From JAAZHD01 sp012510895 (GTDB taxonomy: Bacteria; Bacillota; Clostridia; Caldicoprobacterales; DTU083): DNA of 64,000 bases. The notes below the pieces were generated by a model that saw only the letters and a list, made by a program, of their open reading frames with translations, was not told the origin of the DNA and made no database searches. The stretch is taken from contig JBMNJC010000004.1 in assembly GCA_050951465.1 (NCBI GenBank), forward strand, positions 7,617 to 71,616, in the 5' to 3' direction. Below are positions 1 to 8,900 of this stretch, one piece after another (the stretch's first letter is position 1; every line of letters starts with the position of its first letter). A program made the translations under genes and the position numbers.

Positions 1-2
1 TT

Positions 3-143
3 GGAGATATCGCCATACGCTATGGGTATTATCGCTATGAAACAGATATAATGCTTGTGACCGTGGCATTGTTGGTTGTACTTGTACAAGTACTTCAGGA
101 GGCGGGCATGAAGCTGGCGAGAATGAGCGATAAGCGTAAGTAA
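3..143 (+). CDS. metI: Methionine ABC transporter permease MetI, C-terminal end only
   Basis: Reading frame 3 is open from the window edge to a TAA and gives 46 residues beginning GDIAIRYGYYRYETDIM and ending in a basic tail (ARMSDKRK). This matches the C-terminus of the D-methionine permease MetI: the conserved GDLAIRYGYxRF motif followed by the last membrane helix (VTVALLVVLVQVL). The rest of the gene lies upstream of the window. It sits 121 bp ahead of the substrate-binding lipoprotein gene metQ on the same strand, which is the usual metN-metI-metQ order. The identification rests on this short but characteristic tail plus the neighbour. Confidence 0.85.
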   Translation, partial: GDIAIRYGYYRYETDIMLVTVALLVVLVQVLQEAGMKLARMSDKRK

Positions 144-264
144 ATTATCTTCATGGCACTTTGCAATGCCTGGTGATGAAACGAAAATATTTAAGACATT
201 TTCATAAAAAATAACAGGACAGGTAAAACAGCTGATAATCCAATTTAATATGGAGGTAAGAAAA

Positions 265-1080
265 ATGAAGAAAATATTAGCTTTTGCTTTGGTTATAGTC
301 TTATCTTTATCTTTACTGGCAGGTTGTGCTCAGAAATCGAAAGATGATAAAAAAATTACAGTAGGTGCTTCTGCAACACCCCATGCAGAGATACTGGAAG
401 CAATAAAAGATAAACTGTCTGAACAAGGATATGAACTGGAAATAATAGAGTTTACAGATTATGAACAGCCCAATAGAGCCTTGGAAAGCGGAGAACTTGA
501 TGCTAACTATTTTCAGCACAAACCCCATATGGACAATTTTAACGAGAAAAATAACGCTAATCTTGTTTCTGTAGCAGGTATTCATTACGAGCCTTTAGGT
601 CTCTACCCGGGTAAAACTGCCTCTATCGAAGAATTAAAAGAAGGATCCAAGATTGCAGTTCCTAACGATACCACCAACGAAGCAAGGGCTTTATTGCTTC
701 TGGAATCTTTAGGTCTTATCAAGGTAGATCCTGAAGCAGGATTAGCTGCTACAAAAAATGATATCATTGAAAATCCAAAGAATCTTGACATTGTTGAAAT
801 TGAAGCAGCACAGCTTGCCAGGTCTTTGCAGGATGTGGATATGGCAGTAATAAACGGCAATTATGCATTACAGGCAGGATTAAATGTCGCCAAAGATGCT
901 TTGGGAAAAGAAGAGCAGGATTCTCTTGCGGCTGAAACCTATACAAATATTGTTGCTGTAAAAAAAGGCCATGAAAATGATGAAAAAATATTGGCACTGG
1001 TAGAAGCATTGAAGAGCGATAAAGCAAAAAATTTTATTGCAGAAAAATACCAAGGAGCAGTTGTAGTTATAGAAGATTAA
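265..1080 (+). CDS. metQ: Methionine-binding lipoprotein MetQ (NlpA family)
   Basis: This is the extracytoplasmic substrate-binding lipoprotein of the methionine ABC importer; it captures methionine outside the membrane and delivers it to MetI. The 271-residue product starts with a lipoprotein signal peptide with lipobox LAGC, the lipidated Cys being residue 21. Family-typical segments follow: VGASATPHAEIL, LDANYFQHKPHM, IAVPNDTTNEARALLLLE and the VINGNYALQAGL region. The ATG at 265 is chosen because GGAGGT lies just upstream; an in-frame ATG at 250 would overlap that ribosome binding site. It follows metI and is closed by a hairpin terminator, so it is the last gene of the met operon. No S-box or other riboswitch is visible between metI and metQ. 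Confidence 0.93.
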   Translation: MKKILAFALVIVLSLSLLAGCAQKSKDDKKITVGASATPHAEILEAIKDKLSEQGYELEIIEFTDYEQPNRALESGELDANYFQHKPHMDNFNEKNNANLVSVAGIHYEPLGLYPGKTASIEELKEGSKIAVPNDTTNEARALLLLESLGLIKVDPEAGLAATKNDIIENPKNLDIVEIEAAQLARSLQDVDMAVINGNYALQAGLNVAKDALGKEEQDSLAAETYTNIVAVKKGHENDEKILALVEALKSDKAKNFIAEKYQGAVVVIED

Positions 1081-1099
1081 AATAATTGAACATTTATAA

Positions 1100-1136
1100 A
1101 AAAGAACTGTGGCCATAAAAGCCATAGCTCTTTTTA
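1100..1136 (+). terminator. Rho-independent terminator after metQ
   Basis: The arm AAGAACTGTGGC pairs with GCCATAGCTCTT (two G-U pairs) around a short CATAAAA loop and is followed by a run of five T. It ends the met transcript before galE. Confidence 0.8.
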
Positions 1137-1255
1137 GTTGTGCGCCTGAAATAAGGAATTATCCGGGTCTTACCATTTTCCTCTTGTAATACTTAAGTGA
1201 AACCGATAAAATAATACATATATTCAAGTTATTTCACATAGAAGGGATGTTTTTT

Positions 1256-2281
1256 GTGGCAATTCTTGTTACTGGCGGAGCTGGCTATATTGGAAGCCAT
1301 ACCTGTGTTGAACTGTTGAACGCGGGTTATGAAGTGGTTGCCGCAGATAACCTGTACAATAGTAAATATGAGGCCATCCGCAGAGTGGAAAAAATTACTC
1401 AAAAAAAATGTTCATTTTATAAAGCAGATGTCTGTAATCGTGATTCATTACGAGAAATATTTAATAAGGAAAGCATAGATGCAGTTATTCATTTTGCTGC
1501 TTATAAAGCTGTTGGCGAGTCCGTCAGGCTTCCTCTGGAGTATTATAAAAACAATCTCATATCTACTATGGTTCTACTTGAAACCATGATAGAATACGGA
1601 GTAAAAAACTTTGTATTCAGCTCATCAGCTACTGTTTACGGTACGCCGAAGTCGGTTCCGATTTCTGAAGATTTTCCGGCATCTGCAAATAACCCATATG
1701 GTTGGACTAAATTAATGAATGAGCAAATTTTAACAGATGTTCAAAATGCCAATCCTGATATGAATATTGCTCTGCTTCGTTATTTTAATCCGATTGGAGC
1801 TCATAAAAGCGGTATGATCGGGGAGGATCCTAACGACATCCCGAACAATCTTGTACCTTACATTACTCAGGTAGCAATAGGCAAATTAGAAAAGCTCTAT
1901 GTTTTTGGTGACGATTATGATACAAAGGACGGCACAGGTGTCAGGGATTATATTCATGTAGTTGATTTGGCAAGAGGGCATATTGCTGCTTTAGAAAAAT
2001 TAAAAGAGAATTGCGGTTTGGTAATTTATAATCTGGGAACCGGAACAGGATACTCTGTATTGGAAATGGTTCATGCATTTGAAAAGGTCATCGGCAAAAA
2101 AATTCCATATGAAATTGTTGGAAGAAGACCGGGAGATATTGCAATATGTTATGCTGATCCTACAAAAGCTCGTGAAGAATTAGGCTGGGAAGCACAATAT
2201 ACTTTGGAAGATATGTGTCGTGACAGTTGGAGATGGCAGAAAAACAATCCTAATGGATATGAAGTAGATTATAGTTACTAA
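1256..2281 (+). CDS. galE: UDP-glucose 4-epimerase GalE
   Basis: GalE interconverts UDP-glucose and UDP-galactose using tightly bound NAD in the cytosol. The protein (341 residues) shows the N-terminal Rossmann motif GGAGYIG, the SSSATVYG serine motif, and NPYGWTK carrying the catalytic Tyr-x3-Lys. The family tail RRPGDIAICYADPTKAREELGW is split here as RRPGDIA and ADPTKA. The GTG at 1256 gives the standard start (AILVTGGAGYIG) and is spaced 9 nt from GAAGGG. An ATG at 1247 sits directly against that site and is less likely. It is followed after 20 bp by a nucleotidyltransferase and then a sugar kinase, which suggests a sugar-activation operon for galactose or amino-sugar salvage. Confidence 0.93.
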   Translation: MAILVTGGAGYIGSHTCVELLNAGYEVVAADNLYNSKYEAIRRVEKITQKKCSFYKADVCNRDSLREIFNKESIDAVIHFAAYKAVGESVRLPLEYYKNNLISTMVLLETMIEYGVKNFVFSSSATVYGTPKSVPISEDFPASANNPYGWTKLMNEQILTDVQNANPDMNIALLRYFNPIGAHKSGMIGEDPNDIPNNLVPYITQVAIGKLEKLYVFGDDYDTKDGTGVRDYIHVVDLARGHIAALEKLKENCGLVIYNLGTGTGYSVLEMVHAFEKVIGKKIPYEIVGRRPGDIAICYADPTKAREELGWEAQYTLEDMCRDSWRWQKNNPNGYEVDYSY

Positions 2282-2301
2282 TATTTTAGGAGGAGAATGT
2301 G

Positions 2302-3222
2302 ATGGAGAAACCTGTATTAGCTGTAATGGCTGCAGGAATGGGAAGTAGATATGGAGGGCTGAAGCAAATTGATCCGGTAGGGAAAAATGGAGAAATAATC
2401 ATGGATTTTTCTCTTTATGATGCATGGAAAGCCGGATTTCAAAAAGTTGTATTCATCATTAAGAAGGAATTAGAAGACAGTTTCTGTCAGGTTATAGGGG
2501 ATAAGGTTTCCAGGTATATGGAAGTTGAATATGCCTTTCAAAGCCTTGATGACCTTCCTGAAGGATATTCGGTGCCCGAGGGCAGAATAAAGCCATGGGG
2601 AACCGGTCATGCTGTTTTGTCCTGTCGCAATATCATAAAAGGTCCTTTTGCAGTAATTAATGCAGATGATTATTATGGTAAAAACGCATATACTTTGATG
2701 TACGATTTTCTTGCTAATACCATAGATGATGAAAAATATCGATACGCCATGGTAGGATATACTCTGGAAAATACCACAACTGAACATGGACATGTAGCAA
2801 GAGGGGTTTGTGAGGTAAGCGATGATGGCTATCTTAAAGATATAATTGAACGCACACATATCCAAAAACGAGATGGTAAGACCCAATATACAGAAGATGG
2901 GGAAAATTGGGTCACATTGCCTGAAGGCAGTATAGTTTCAATGAATCTCTGGGGTTTTACTCCAAGCTTTCTTAAGGAACTTGAAGAAAAATTTCCTGTG
3001 TTTTTAGACCGTGTGCTGAAAGAAGATCCTTTAAAAGCTGAGTTTTTCCTGCCAAGTGTTGTGGATTCTTTGTTAAAGGAAGGCAAAGCAACAGTAAAAG
3101 TTCTGCATACCCCGGACAAGTGGTATGGAGTGACATACCGGGAAGACAAGCCTTTAGTAGCTGCTGCCTTGACTAGAATGCAGGAAGCCGGGATGTATCC
3201 GGAGAAAATTTGGGAGGAATGA
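2302..3222 (+). CDS. Nucleotidyltransferase (sugar-1-phosphate type)
   Basis: This is a predicted NTP:sugar-1-phosphate transferase. The N-terminus has the family signature AAGMGSRYGGLKQ (nucleotide-binding G-x-G-x-R-x-G-x2-K) at about residues 10-22, and AVINADDYYG carries the metal-binding Asp. Length (306 residues) suits a single-domain enzyme. The ATG at 2302 lies 8 nt after AGGAGG. The gene lies between galE and a NahK-like kinase and overlaps the kinase's ribosome binding site, so the three are co-expressed. A role converting a hexose-1-phosphate made by the next gene into an NDP-sugar is an inference; the nucleotide and sugar are not readable from the sequence. Confidence 0.82.
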   Translation: MEKPVLAVMAAGMGSRYGGLKQIDPVGKNGEIIMDFSLYDAWKAGFQKVVFIIKKELEDSFCQVIGDKVSRYMEVEYAFQSLDDLPEGYSVPEGRIKPWGTGHAVLSCRNIIKGPFAVINADDYYGKNAYTLMYDFLANTIDDEKYRYAMVGYTLENTTTEHGHVARGVCEVSDDGYLKDIIERTHIQKRDGKTQYTEDGENWVTLPEGSIVSMNLWGFTPSFLKELEEKFPVFLDRVLKEDPLKAEFFLPSVVDSLLKEGKATVKVLHTPDKWYGVTYREDKPLVAAALTRMQEAGMYPEKIWEE

Positions 3223-3224
3223 AA

Positions 3225-4352
3225 ATGGGAGACAGAGATCTAACTAGGGAAAATATACTTGAAGCTGCAGGCTCATTCGAGCTTGAAGGCAGACTTACAG
3301 ATGCCAAGCCTTACGGAGGCGGACATATAAACGATACTTTTGCCGTTGTATGCGACCGGGAAGATGGCAGCATTAAAAGATATATTTTGCAAAGAATCAA
3401 TACTAATGTTTTCAAAAAACCTGTAGAATTAATGGAAAATGTTGCTGCAATTACCCAGTACCTGGGAAAGATCATAAAGAAAAATGGCGGAGATCCTATG
3501 AGGGAAACATTAAATCTGATTCCTACAAAGGATGGCCGAAACTGGTATGTGGACAGTAAAGGAGAATACTGGAGATGTTACCACTTTGTGGAGGACACTG
3601 TTACATATAATCAGGTAAAAAGCAAAGAAGATTTTTATCATTCAGCGAAAGCGTTTGGCAAATTCCAGATGCTTTTAGCTGACTATCCGGCTGAAACTCT
3701 GCATGAGACTATACCCAACTTCCATAATACTGTTGACAGATTTGAAAAATTTAAAGAAGCATTGGAAAAGGATATTCTGAACAGGGCAAAATATGTAGCT
3801 GATGAAATTGAATTTGTCCTGAAAAGAGAAGAGGATACACATAAGTTAATTAACCTGCAAAAGGCAGGTAAACTTCCTTTAAGGGTTACTCATAATGATA
3901 CCAAAATGAACAATGTACTGATTGATAAACATACCGGAGAAGGTATATGTGTAATAGATCTGGATACAGTTATGCCAGGATTGTCACTTTATGATTATGG
4001 TGATTCGATTAGATTCGGAGCCACATATGCAGCGGAAGACGAACGTGATCTTTCCAAGGTGAATTTTGAATTGGAGTTATTTGAAGTATATACTAAAGGC
4101 TACTTGGAAGTAGCAGGAGATGTTCTGAATTCTTATGAAATAGAAAACCTGCCTATGGGCGCAAAGTTAATGACACTTGAATGCGGTATGAGGTTCCTTA
4201 CTGACTATCTGTCCGGTGACACATATTTTAAGATACACAGGGAAGGACACAATGTAGATCGCTGCCGTACCCAGTTTAAACTTGTTTCCGATATGGAAGC
4301 ATCATGGGAAGATATGATAAGAATAGTAAAAAAGTATGCCAAGTGGGTTTAA
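3225..4352 (+). CDS. Sugar kinase of the aminoglycoside-phosphotransferase fold (NahK-like)
   Basis: This cytosolic kinase has the APH/choline-kinase fold and resembles N-acetylhexosamine 1-kinases. The catalytic loop HNDTKMNN lies at about residues 223-230 and the metal-binding DLD (in VIDLDTVMPG) at about 245-247. The N-terminal nucleotide-binding region includes GGHINDTF and RYILQRIN. The preferred ATG at 3225 is spaced 7 nt from GGAGG; that site lies inside the end of the preceding gene, giving translational coupling. With galE and the nucleotidyltransferase it would form a kinase-transferase-epimerase route for a free hexose or N-acetylhexosamine. Substrate is inferred only; a terminator hairpin overlaps its 3' end. 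Confidence 0.8.
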   Translation: MGDRDLTRENILEAAGSFELEGRLTDAKPYGGGHINDTFAVVCDREDGSIKRYILQRINTNVFKKPVELMENVAAITQYLGKIIKKNGGDPMRETLNLIPTKDGRNWYVDSKGEYWRCYHFVEDTVTYNQVKSKEDFYHSAKAFGKFQMLLADYPAETLHETIPNFHNTVDRFEKFKEALEKDILNRAKYVADEIEFVLKREEDTHKLINLQKAGKLPLRVTHNDTKMNNVLIDKHTGEGICVIDLDTVMPGLSLYDYGDSIRFGATYAAEDERDLSKVNFELELFEVYTKGYLEVAGDVLNSYEIENLPMGAKLMTLECGMRFLTDYLSGDTYFKIHREGHNVDRCRTQFKLVSDMEASWEDMIRIVKKYAKWV

Positions 4353-4370
4353 CCCGCCTGGCATGAATTT
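4336..4370 (+). terminator. Terminator hairpin overlapping the kinase stop codon
   Basis: ATGCCAAGTGGGTT pairs with AACCCGCCTGGCAT (two G-U pairs), followed by GAATTTTAAAT. The kinase TAA lies in the hairpin, so the end of the coding sequence doubles as the left arm. The T tract is short, so termination may be partial. Confidence 0.6.
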
Positions 4371-4425
4371 TAAATGCAGGACACATATTTCTTATAATAC
4401 CTAAATCAAAGAGAGAGGTGATGAT

Positions 4426-5931
4426 TTGAGTGAACTAATAGCCAAACTGAAGGAAGTTCTTGCTTCAGTCCTGCCAGTTACTCTTATAGTACTTACACTT
4501 CATTTCACTATCAGCCCGCTGGAATCATCCATGTTGAATGCTTTTCTTTTGGGCTCATTGTTGGTAATCATAGGGCTAACCATTTTTTTGTTTGGCATCG
4601 ATCAGGGTCTTGACCCGGTAGGACATTACATAGGTAACAGTCTCGGCCATTCAAAAGGCCTGGCTGTAGTTTTGACGATTTGTCTTATACTGGGCTTTTT
4701 TATCTCATATGCTGAACCCGATCTACATATACTTGCAGCTCAGGTAGGCTCTGTCACAAGTGGACAGTTTGATAAAACACTCATGGTGGTGGTTGTATCC
4801 TTGGGTTTAGGCACCATGATGACGCTGGGTATGCTGCGAATTATAAAGAGTGTTCGAATGAAATATGTGTTTACTGCTGCTTACGGTTTGATTTTCATTC
4901 TATCTCTGTTTTCAACCAGTGACTTTATTGCTATTGCATTCGATGCTTCTGGTGCGACTACAGGTGCTATAACCGTTCCGTTTATGTTAGGAATTGCAGG
5001 CGGAATATCAGCCATGAAAAAGGACAGTAGAGAGAGTGAAGCCGACAGTTTCGGCTTGGTTGGCATATCTTCCACAGGTGCTATTCTAGGAGTGCTTATA
5101 GCTGGTATGATACTCGGTATAGACAAATTGGAAGGCAAACTGCCGGATGTGACAATTGCCAGACAAACCTTATTTGAAGCGTACAGTTCCAAATTTTTTA
5201 CTATTGCCTTGGATGCATTTATTTCCCTTTTACCTATTATAATAGTATACATAATTTATCAAGTATTTGTTTTCAAGCATAATAAACGTCAGGTTATTGA
5301 TATATCAAGAGGATTGGTAATAACTTTTTTAGGTTTGGTATTATTCCTATTGGGTGTAAACGGAGGTTTTATGGCAGTTGGTACTCAGGTGGGAATACAG
5401 CTTGCCGGAATGGATTCTCAAATCCCGGTTTTATTAGTAGCGTTGCTGCTTGGTTTAACAACCGTATTAGCCGAGCCTGCTGTCCATGTATTAACAAATC
5501 AAGTTGAAGAAGTTACAGGAGGTTCTGTCAGGCGAATACTTGTTCTGTTGTTTCTTTCGGTAGCGGTAGGATTATCTATATTTATGTCTGTTTTGAGAAT
5601 TTTGATGCCAGGTCTGAAGCTATGGATGTATTTAGTACCAGGGTTCGGACTTTCTGTACTCTTATCTTTTTTTGTTCCAGAACTTTTTGTAGGCATGGCG
5701 TTTGATGCAGGCGGCGTTGCATCAGGTCCCATGACTGCGACTTTCTCATTAGCCTTTGTACAAGGTGTGGCGGCACAGATACCTACAGCGGATCTTGTGT
5801 CAGACGGATTCGGTATGATTGCCATAGTTGCAATGATGCCCATAGTTGCACTTGAGATCTTAGGTGCACTTTATCAGGCAAAAACACGGAAGGCCAAAAT
5901 AGCTGTTGAAATGAAGAATATTGGAGGTTAA
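4426..5931 (+). CDS. DUF1538 family integral membrane protein, internally duplicated
   Basis: This 501-residue hydrophobic protein matches the DUF1538 family, whose transport substrate is not established. It is built from two homologous halves about 253 residues apart: FLFGIDQGLDPVG (54-66) matches FLLGVNGGFMAVG (307-319), YAEPDLHILAAQV (95-107) matches LAEPAVHVLTNQV (348-360), and AFDASGATTG (171-180) matches AFDAGGVASG (425-434). The conserved Glu-Pro and Asp-rich re-entrant-looking segments within multiple helices suggest a transporter or channel made by gene duplication. The start is TTG after GAGAGGTG. The next gene begins 2 nt after the stop and encodes a tandem PII-like protein, which suggests PII-type gating. 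Confidence 0.82.
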   Translation: MSELIAKLKEVLASVLPVTLIVLTLHFTISPLESSMLNAFLLGSLLVIIGLTIFLFGIDQGLDPVGHYIGNSLGHSKGLAVVLTICLILGFFISYAEPDLHILAAQVGSVTSGQFDKTLMVVVVSLGLGTMMTLGMLRIIKSVRMKYVFTAAYGLIFILSLFSTSDFIAIAFDASGATTGAITVPFMLGIAGGISAMKKDSRESEADSFGLVGISSTGAILGVLIAGMILGIDKLEGKLPDVTIARQTLFEAYSSKFFTIALDAFISLLPIIIVYIIYQVFVFKHNKRQVIDISRGLVITFLGLVLFLLGVNGGFMAVGTQVGIQLAGMDSQIPVLLVALLLGLTTVLAEPAVHVLTNQVEEVTGGSVRRILVLLFLSVAVGLSIFMSVLRILMPGLKLWMYLVPGFGLSVLLSFFVPELFVGMAFDAGGVASGPMTATFSLAFVQGVAAQIPTADLVSDGFGMIAIVAMMPIVALEILGALYQAKTRKAKIAVEMKNIGG

Positions 5932-5933
5932 CA

Positions 5934-6662
5934 ATGTACAATCAGACAATAGCTCCCTATGCTGACAAGGATCGATTGCTTACGCTTATTCTGAATGAAA
6001 ATCAGTGTGCCAGATGTGTGCGTCTTGCAAAAAAAATAGGAATTGGCCGTGGTATTGTAATGATCGGAAGAGGCACTGTCAAGTCATCTGTAGTTTTAAA
6101 TTTGCTTGGTATTAAAAGCCAGAAAAGGGAAGTTGTGAGTTTTTATATACGCAAGGAAAGAGTAAATGAGATATTGGATTATTTCAGCAGAGAACTAAAC
6201 ATGGAAAAGCCCGGCCATGGTATAGCATTTACAACGCCCATCTTGCTGGCACTAGGGAATTTAGAGCCGCCAATAGAAGGTAATACAAAGATTGATGGTA
6301 TTGTTGTGAAACACAGGGAGGAAATACTAATGTTTAAAAAACTGACTGTTATAGTAGACCGGGGTAAGGCAGATGAAGTTATGGATATTGCACGTAAAGC
6401 CGGTGTGCGCGGAGGTACTATTTTGCACGGCAGAGGAGCCGGTGCTGAAATAGCTACTAAATTATTCGGAGTAGAAATAGAGCCTGAAAAAGAACTGGTA
6501 ACTATCTTGACACCGGAAGAACTGGTTGATAAGGTAGTAGAAGCAATAACAAAAGGGCTTAATTTGGAGAAACCGGGAAAAGGAGTTCTTTTTGTAGAAC
6601 CTGTTCTGGAAACCCGTGGTCTGTTTGAGTCAAATAATAAAGAGAGTAAAGGAGTAGAATAA
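5934..6662 (+). CDS. Tandem-domain PII-like nitrogen-regulator family protein
   Basis: The product (242 residues) contains two PII-like domains, about 12-110 and 133-232. Both carry the pattern beta strand - GxGRG loop - GI/GV-strand - KPGxGxxFxxP. The second half reads GGTILHGRGAGAEI, EKELVTILTPEELVDKV and KPGKGVLFVEPV. The T-loop is short and lacks the tyrosine uridylylated in GlnB, so classical GlnD control is unlikely. The first domain alone has CARC (Cys25, Cys28), a possible redox or metal site. The start ATG follows GGAGGT and begins 2 nt after the DUF1538 gene. Regulation of that membrane protein by direct binding is an inference from PII-AmtB precedent. Confidence 0.82.
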   Translation: MYNQTIAPYADKDRLLTLILNENQCARCVRLAKKIGIGRGIVMIGRGTVKSSVVLNLLGIKSQKREVVSFYIRKERVNEILDYFSRELNMEKPGHGIAFTTPILLALGNLEPPIEGNTKIDGIVVKHREEILMFKKLTVIVDRGKADEVMDIARKAGVRGGTILHGRGAGAEIATKLFGVEIEPEKELVTILTPEELVDKVVEAITKGLNLEKPGKGVLFVEPVLETRGLFESNNKESKGVE

Positions 6663-6690
6663 CACCTTCGCACGTGTATATTTATATATC

Positions 6691-6728
6691 AAGGCATCTA
6701 AAATGAGCATATATATTTTAGATGCCTT
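6691..6728 (+). terminator. Hairpin terminator after the PII-like gene
   Basis: A perfect 14-bp stem (AAGGCATCTAAAAT with ATTTTAGATGCCTT) encloses a 10-nt loop. The following T run is weak, but the A/T-rich stem and its place between two operons fit termination. Confidence 0.7.
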
Positions 6729-6754
6729 ATGTTCGGGGTGTCCAAATATTGCAT

Positions 6755-6783
6755 TTGACAATTTGTTTTATGGCTGTTATACT
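6755..6783 (+). promoter_or_regulatory. Sigma-A type promoter for the opp operon
   Basis: TTGACA at 6755 and TATACT at 6778 are separated by 17 bp. The pair lies about 95 bp upstream of the oppB start and just after the preceding terminator. Confidence 0.75.
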
Positions 6784-6875
6784 ATCTTCTATTGTATGGA
6801 TATTATAAATGTATATACTATTATTAAGCATATTAATATCAGCGAATGATAGAAAAAATACAAGGCGGGTTGGGT

Positions 6876-7805
6876 ATGAACACTAAACTATTATTCTATA
6901 TATTAAAAAGACTTGCCCTTGCTGCTTTGACGGTTTGGGTGGTTATAACATTGTCATTTTTTATTATGCGTGCTGTTCCTGGCGGCCCATTCCTGGGCGA
7001 GAAGGCAGTTTCTGAGACTGTCATAAAGCAATTGGAAGCAAAATACGGTTTGGATAAGCCTTTACTTACCCAATACTTCACATATTTAAAAGATATTGTA
7101 ACCAGATTTGATTTTGGTCCATCCTTAAAACAACGCGGCCGTGATGTAGTGGACATAATAAAAGACGGCATGAGAACTTCAATAAAACTAGGTCTCATTG
7201 CAGCGTCTATTGCATTGGTTTCGGGAATAGTCTTGGGTGCTGCAGCCGCTTTACGAAGAAATAAATTAATAGATAAAATTATTATGGTAATTACTACAGC
7301 CTTTGTGTCGATGCCATCGTTTATTATGGGTTCTCTGTTATTAGTTTTTTTTGCAATAAAGCTGGGTATTTTTCCTGCAAATGGGTCCACCACCGCAGGG
7401 CTGGTATTACCCGTTATAACATTGGCACTATATCCTATGGCTTATATTACACGATTAGTACGTTCGTCTATGCTTGATGTTCTGGGGCAGGATTATATAC
7501 GCACTGCGCGTGCCAAGGGAGTTTCAGGCAAAAATATTATCTTTGGCCATGCGCTCAAGAATGCGCTAATTCCTGTTATTACGTATTGTGGGCCTATGCT
7601 TGCGGGCATTGTTACAGGTTCACTTGTTGTTGAGAAAATTTTTGCAGTACCTGGCATTGGACGGGCATTTGTTAACAGTATTACAGGACGGGATTATCCC
7701 TTGATTATGGGGACAACCATTGTACTTTCGGTACTTATAGTAATTATGAATCTGGTAAGCGATATTTTGTACAAAATCGTTGACCCCCGAATAACTCTAG
7801 AATAA
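6876..7805 (+). CDS. oppB: Oligopeptide ABC transporter permease OppB
   Basis: This is one of two membrane subunits of a peptide importer of the Opp/Dpp type. The 309-residue protein opens with the family hallmark RLALAALTVWVVITLSFF followed by RAVPGGPF. It has several hydrophobic segments and the C-terminal EAA-like loop DYIRTARAKGVSGKNIIFGHALKN that contacts the ATPases. The start ATG at 6876 follows AAGGCGGG and gives the usual OppB N-terminus; an in-frame ATG at 6846 lacks a good site. It is the first gene of oppBCDFA, spaced 18 bp from oppC. Confidence 0.93.
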   Translation: MNTKLLFYILKRLALAALTVWVVITLSFFIMRAVPGGPFLGEKAVSETVIKQLEAKYGLDKPLLTQYFTYLKDIVTRFDFGPSLKQRGRDVVDIIKDGMRTSIKLGLIAASIALVSGIVLGAAAALRRNKLIDKIIMVITTAFVSMPSFIMGSLLLVFFAIKLGIFPANGSTTAGLVLPVITLALYPMAYITRLVRSSMLDVLGQDYIRTARAKGVSGKNIIFGHALKNALIPVITYCGPMLAGIVTGSLVVEKIFAVPGIGRAFVNSITGRDYPLIMGTTIVLSVLIVIMNLVSDILYKIVDPRITLE

Positions 7806-7823
7806 GGAGGCAAGCAGTAAGTC

Positions 7824-8882
7824 ATGAATAAGAAAATATTCAGCCTCCATCCGGATTTAGATGCTTTTATGCCGGCTTCAGAGGCCGAGAAAGAATATAT
7901 GGTCGAAATGCGACAAAGCACTACCTTTTTTAAGGATGGTGTTAAGCGTCTATTGAAAAACAAGGTTGCTACAGCAAGTTTCATAATCATTCTTACAATT
8001 GCTTTAGCATCAATAATACTTCCCATGGTCTGGCCATATTCTTATGATGCTATGCTAGGTGTTAGTCCGGGGAAACCGGTTGATTCATCGTATAATAATT
8101 TAAGACCCTTTGAATATGGTGCTACGGAACTGAGACTTATAGAGCAGGGAGAAAAGGTATTTCCACATATATTTGGCACAGATTCCTCAGGTCGTGATTA
8201 TTTTATTCGCGTTGTTTATGGAACACGAATATCTTTGGCTGTCGGTTTCTTTGCAAGTATTATAGTGCTGGTTATTGGTATAACTGTAGGTTCTATTTCC
8301 GGATATGCCGGCGGCAAGATTGATCTTTATGTCATGAGGATAGTGGATATAATTTACTCTTTGCCTGATATGCTTGTGGTTATTTTACTGGCATCAGTGC
8401 TCAGAGTTTCACTTGCCGGTGTTATCGAAGGTTCTGTACTGGCTAAAATAGGTTCTAATATAATCAGTCTGTTTATCGTTTTTGGTGTATTGTACTGGGT
8501 GTCCATGGCTCGGCTTATTCGAGGCCAAATCCTTTCCTTGCGTGAACAGGAATATGTTCTGGCAACCAGGGCAACAGGAGCCAAGGGCAGCTGGATTATA
8601 AGAAAACATCTTATACCGAACAGTATCGGTGTTGTAATAATTTCTACAGCATTGCAGATACCAAGCGCCATTTTCACTGAGAGCTATCTTTCTTTCCTTG
8701 GACTAGGTGTAAATGCACCAATGCCTTCCCTCGGTTCATTGGCTTCAGAAGCACTTAACGGCCTGACATCTTATCCGTTCCGACTTGTAATACCAGCAGT
8801 GGTAATATCTCTCATAGTATTATCACTAAATCTGTTCGGAGACGGTTTGCGCGATGCCTTTGACCCGAAGCTCAACAAATAG
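7824..8882 (+). CDS. oppC: Oligopeptide ABC transporter permease OppC
   Basis: This is the second membrane subunit of the peptide importer, 352 residues. It has the N-terminal OppC extension (RLLKNKVATASFIIILTIAL) before the first helix, a periplasmic-type loop with HIFGTDSSGRDYF typical of OppC/DppC, and the EAA loop EQEYVLATRATGAKGSWIIRK split over the coupling region. AAGGAGG lies 13 nt before the ATG, a slightly long spacing. It partners OppB and lies between oppB and oppD. Confidence 0.93.
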   Translation: MNKKIFSLHPDLDAFMPASEAEKEYMVEMRQSTTFFKDGVKRLLKNKVATASFIIILTIALASIILPMVWPYSYDAMLGVSPGKPVDSSYNNLRPFEYGATELRLIEQGEKVFPHIFGTDSSGRDYFIRVVYGTRISLAVGFFASIIVLVIGITVGSISGYAGGKIDLYVMRIVDIIYSLPDMLVVILLASVLRVSLAGVIEGSVLAKIGSNIISLFIVFGVLYWVSMARLIRGQILSLREQEYVLATRATGAKGSWIIRKHLIPNSIGVVIISTALQIPSAIFTESYLSFLGLGVNAPMPSLGSLASEALNGLTSYPFRLVIPAVVISLIVLSLNLFGDGLRDAFDPKLNK

Positions 8883-8900
8883 GAAAGGAGAATAATTTTG

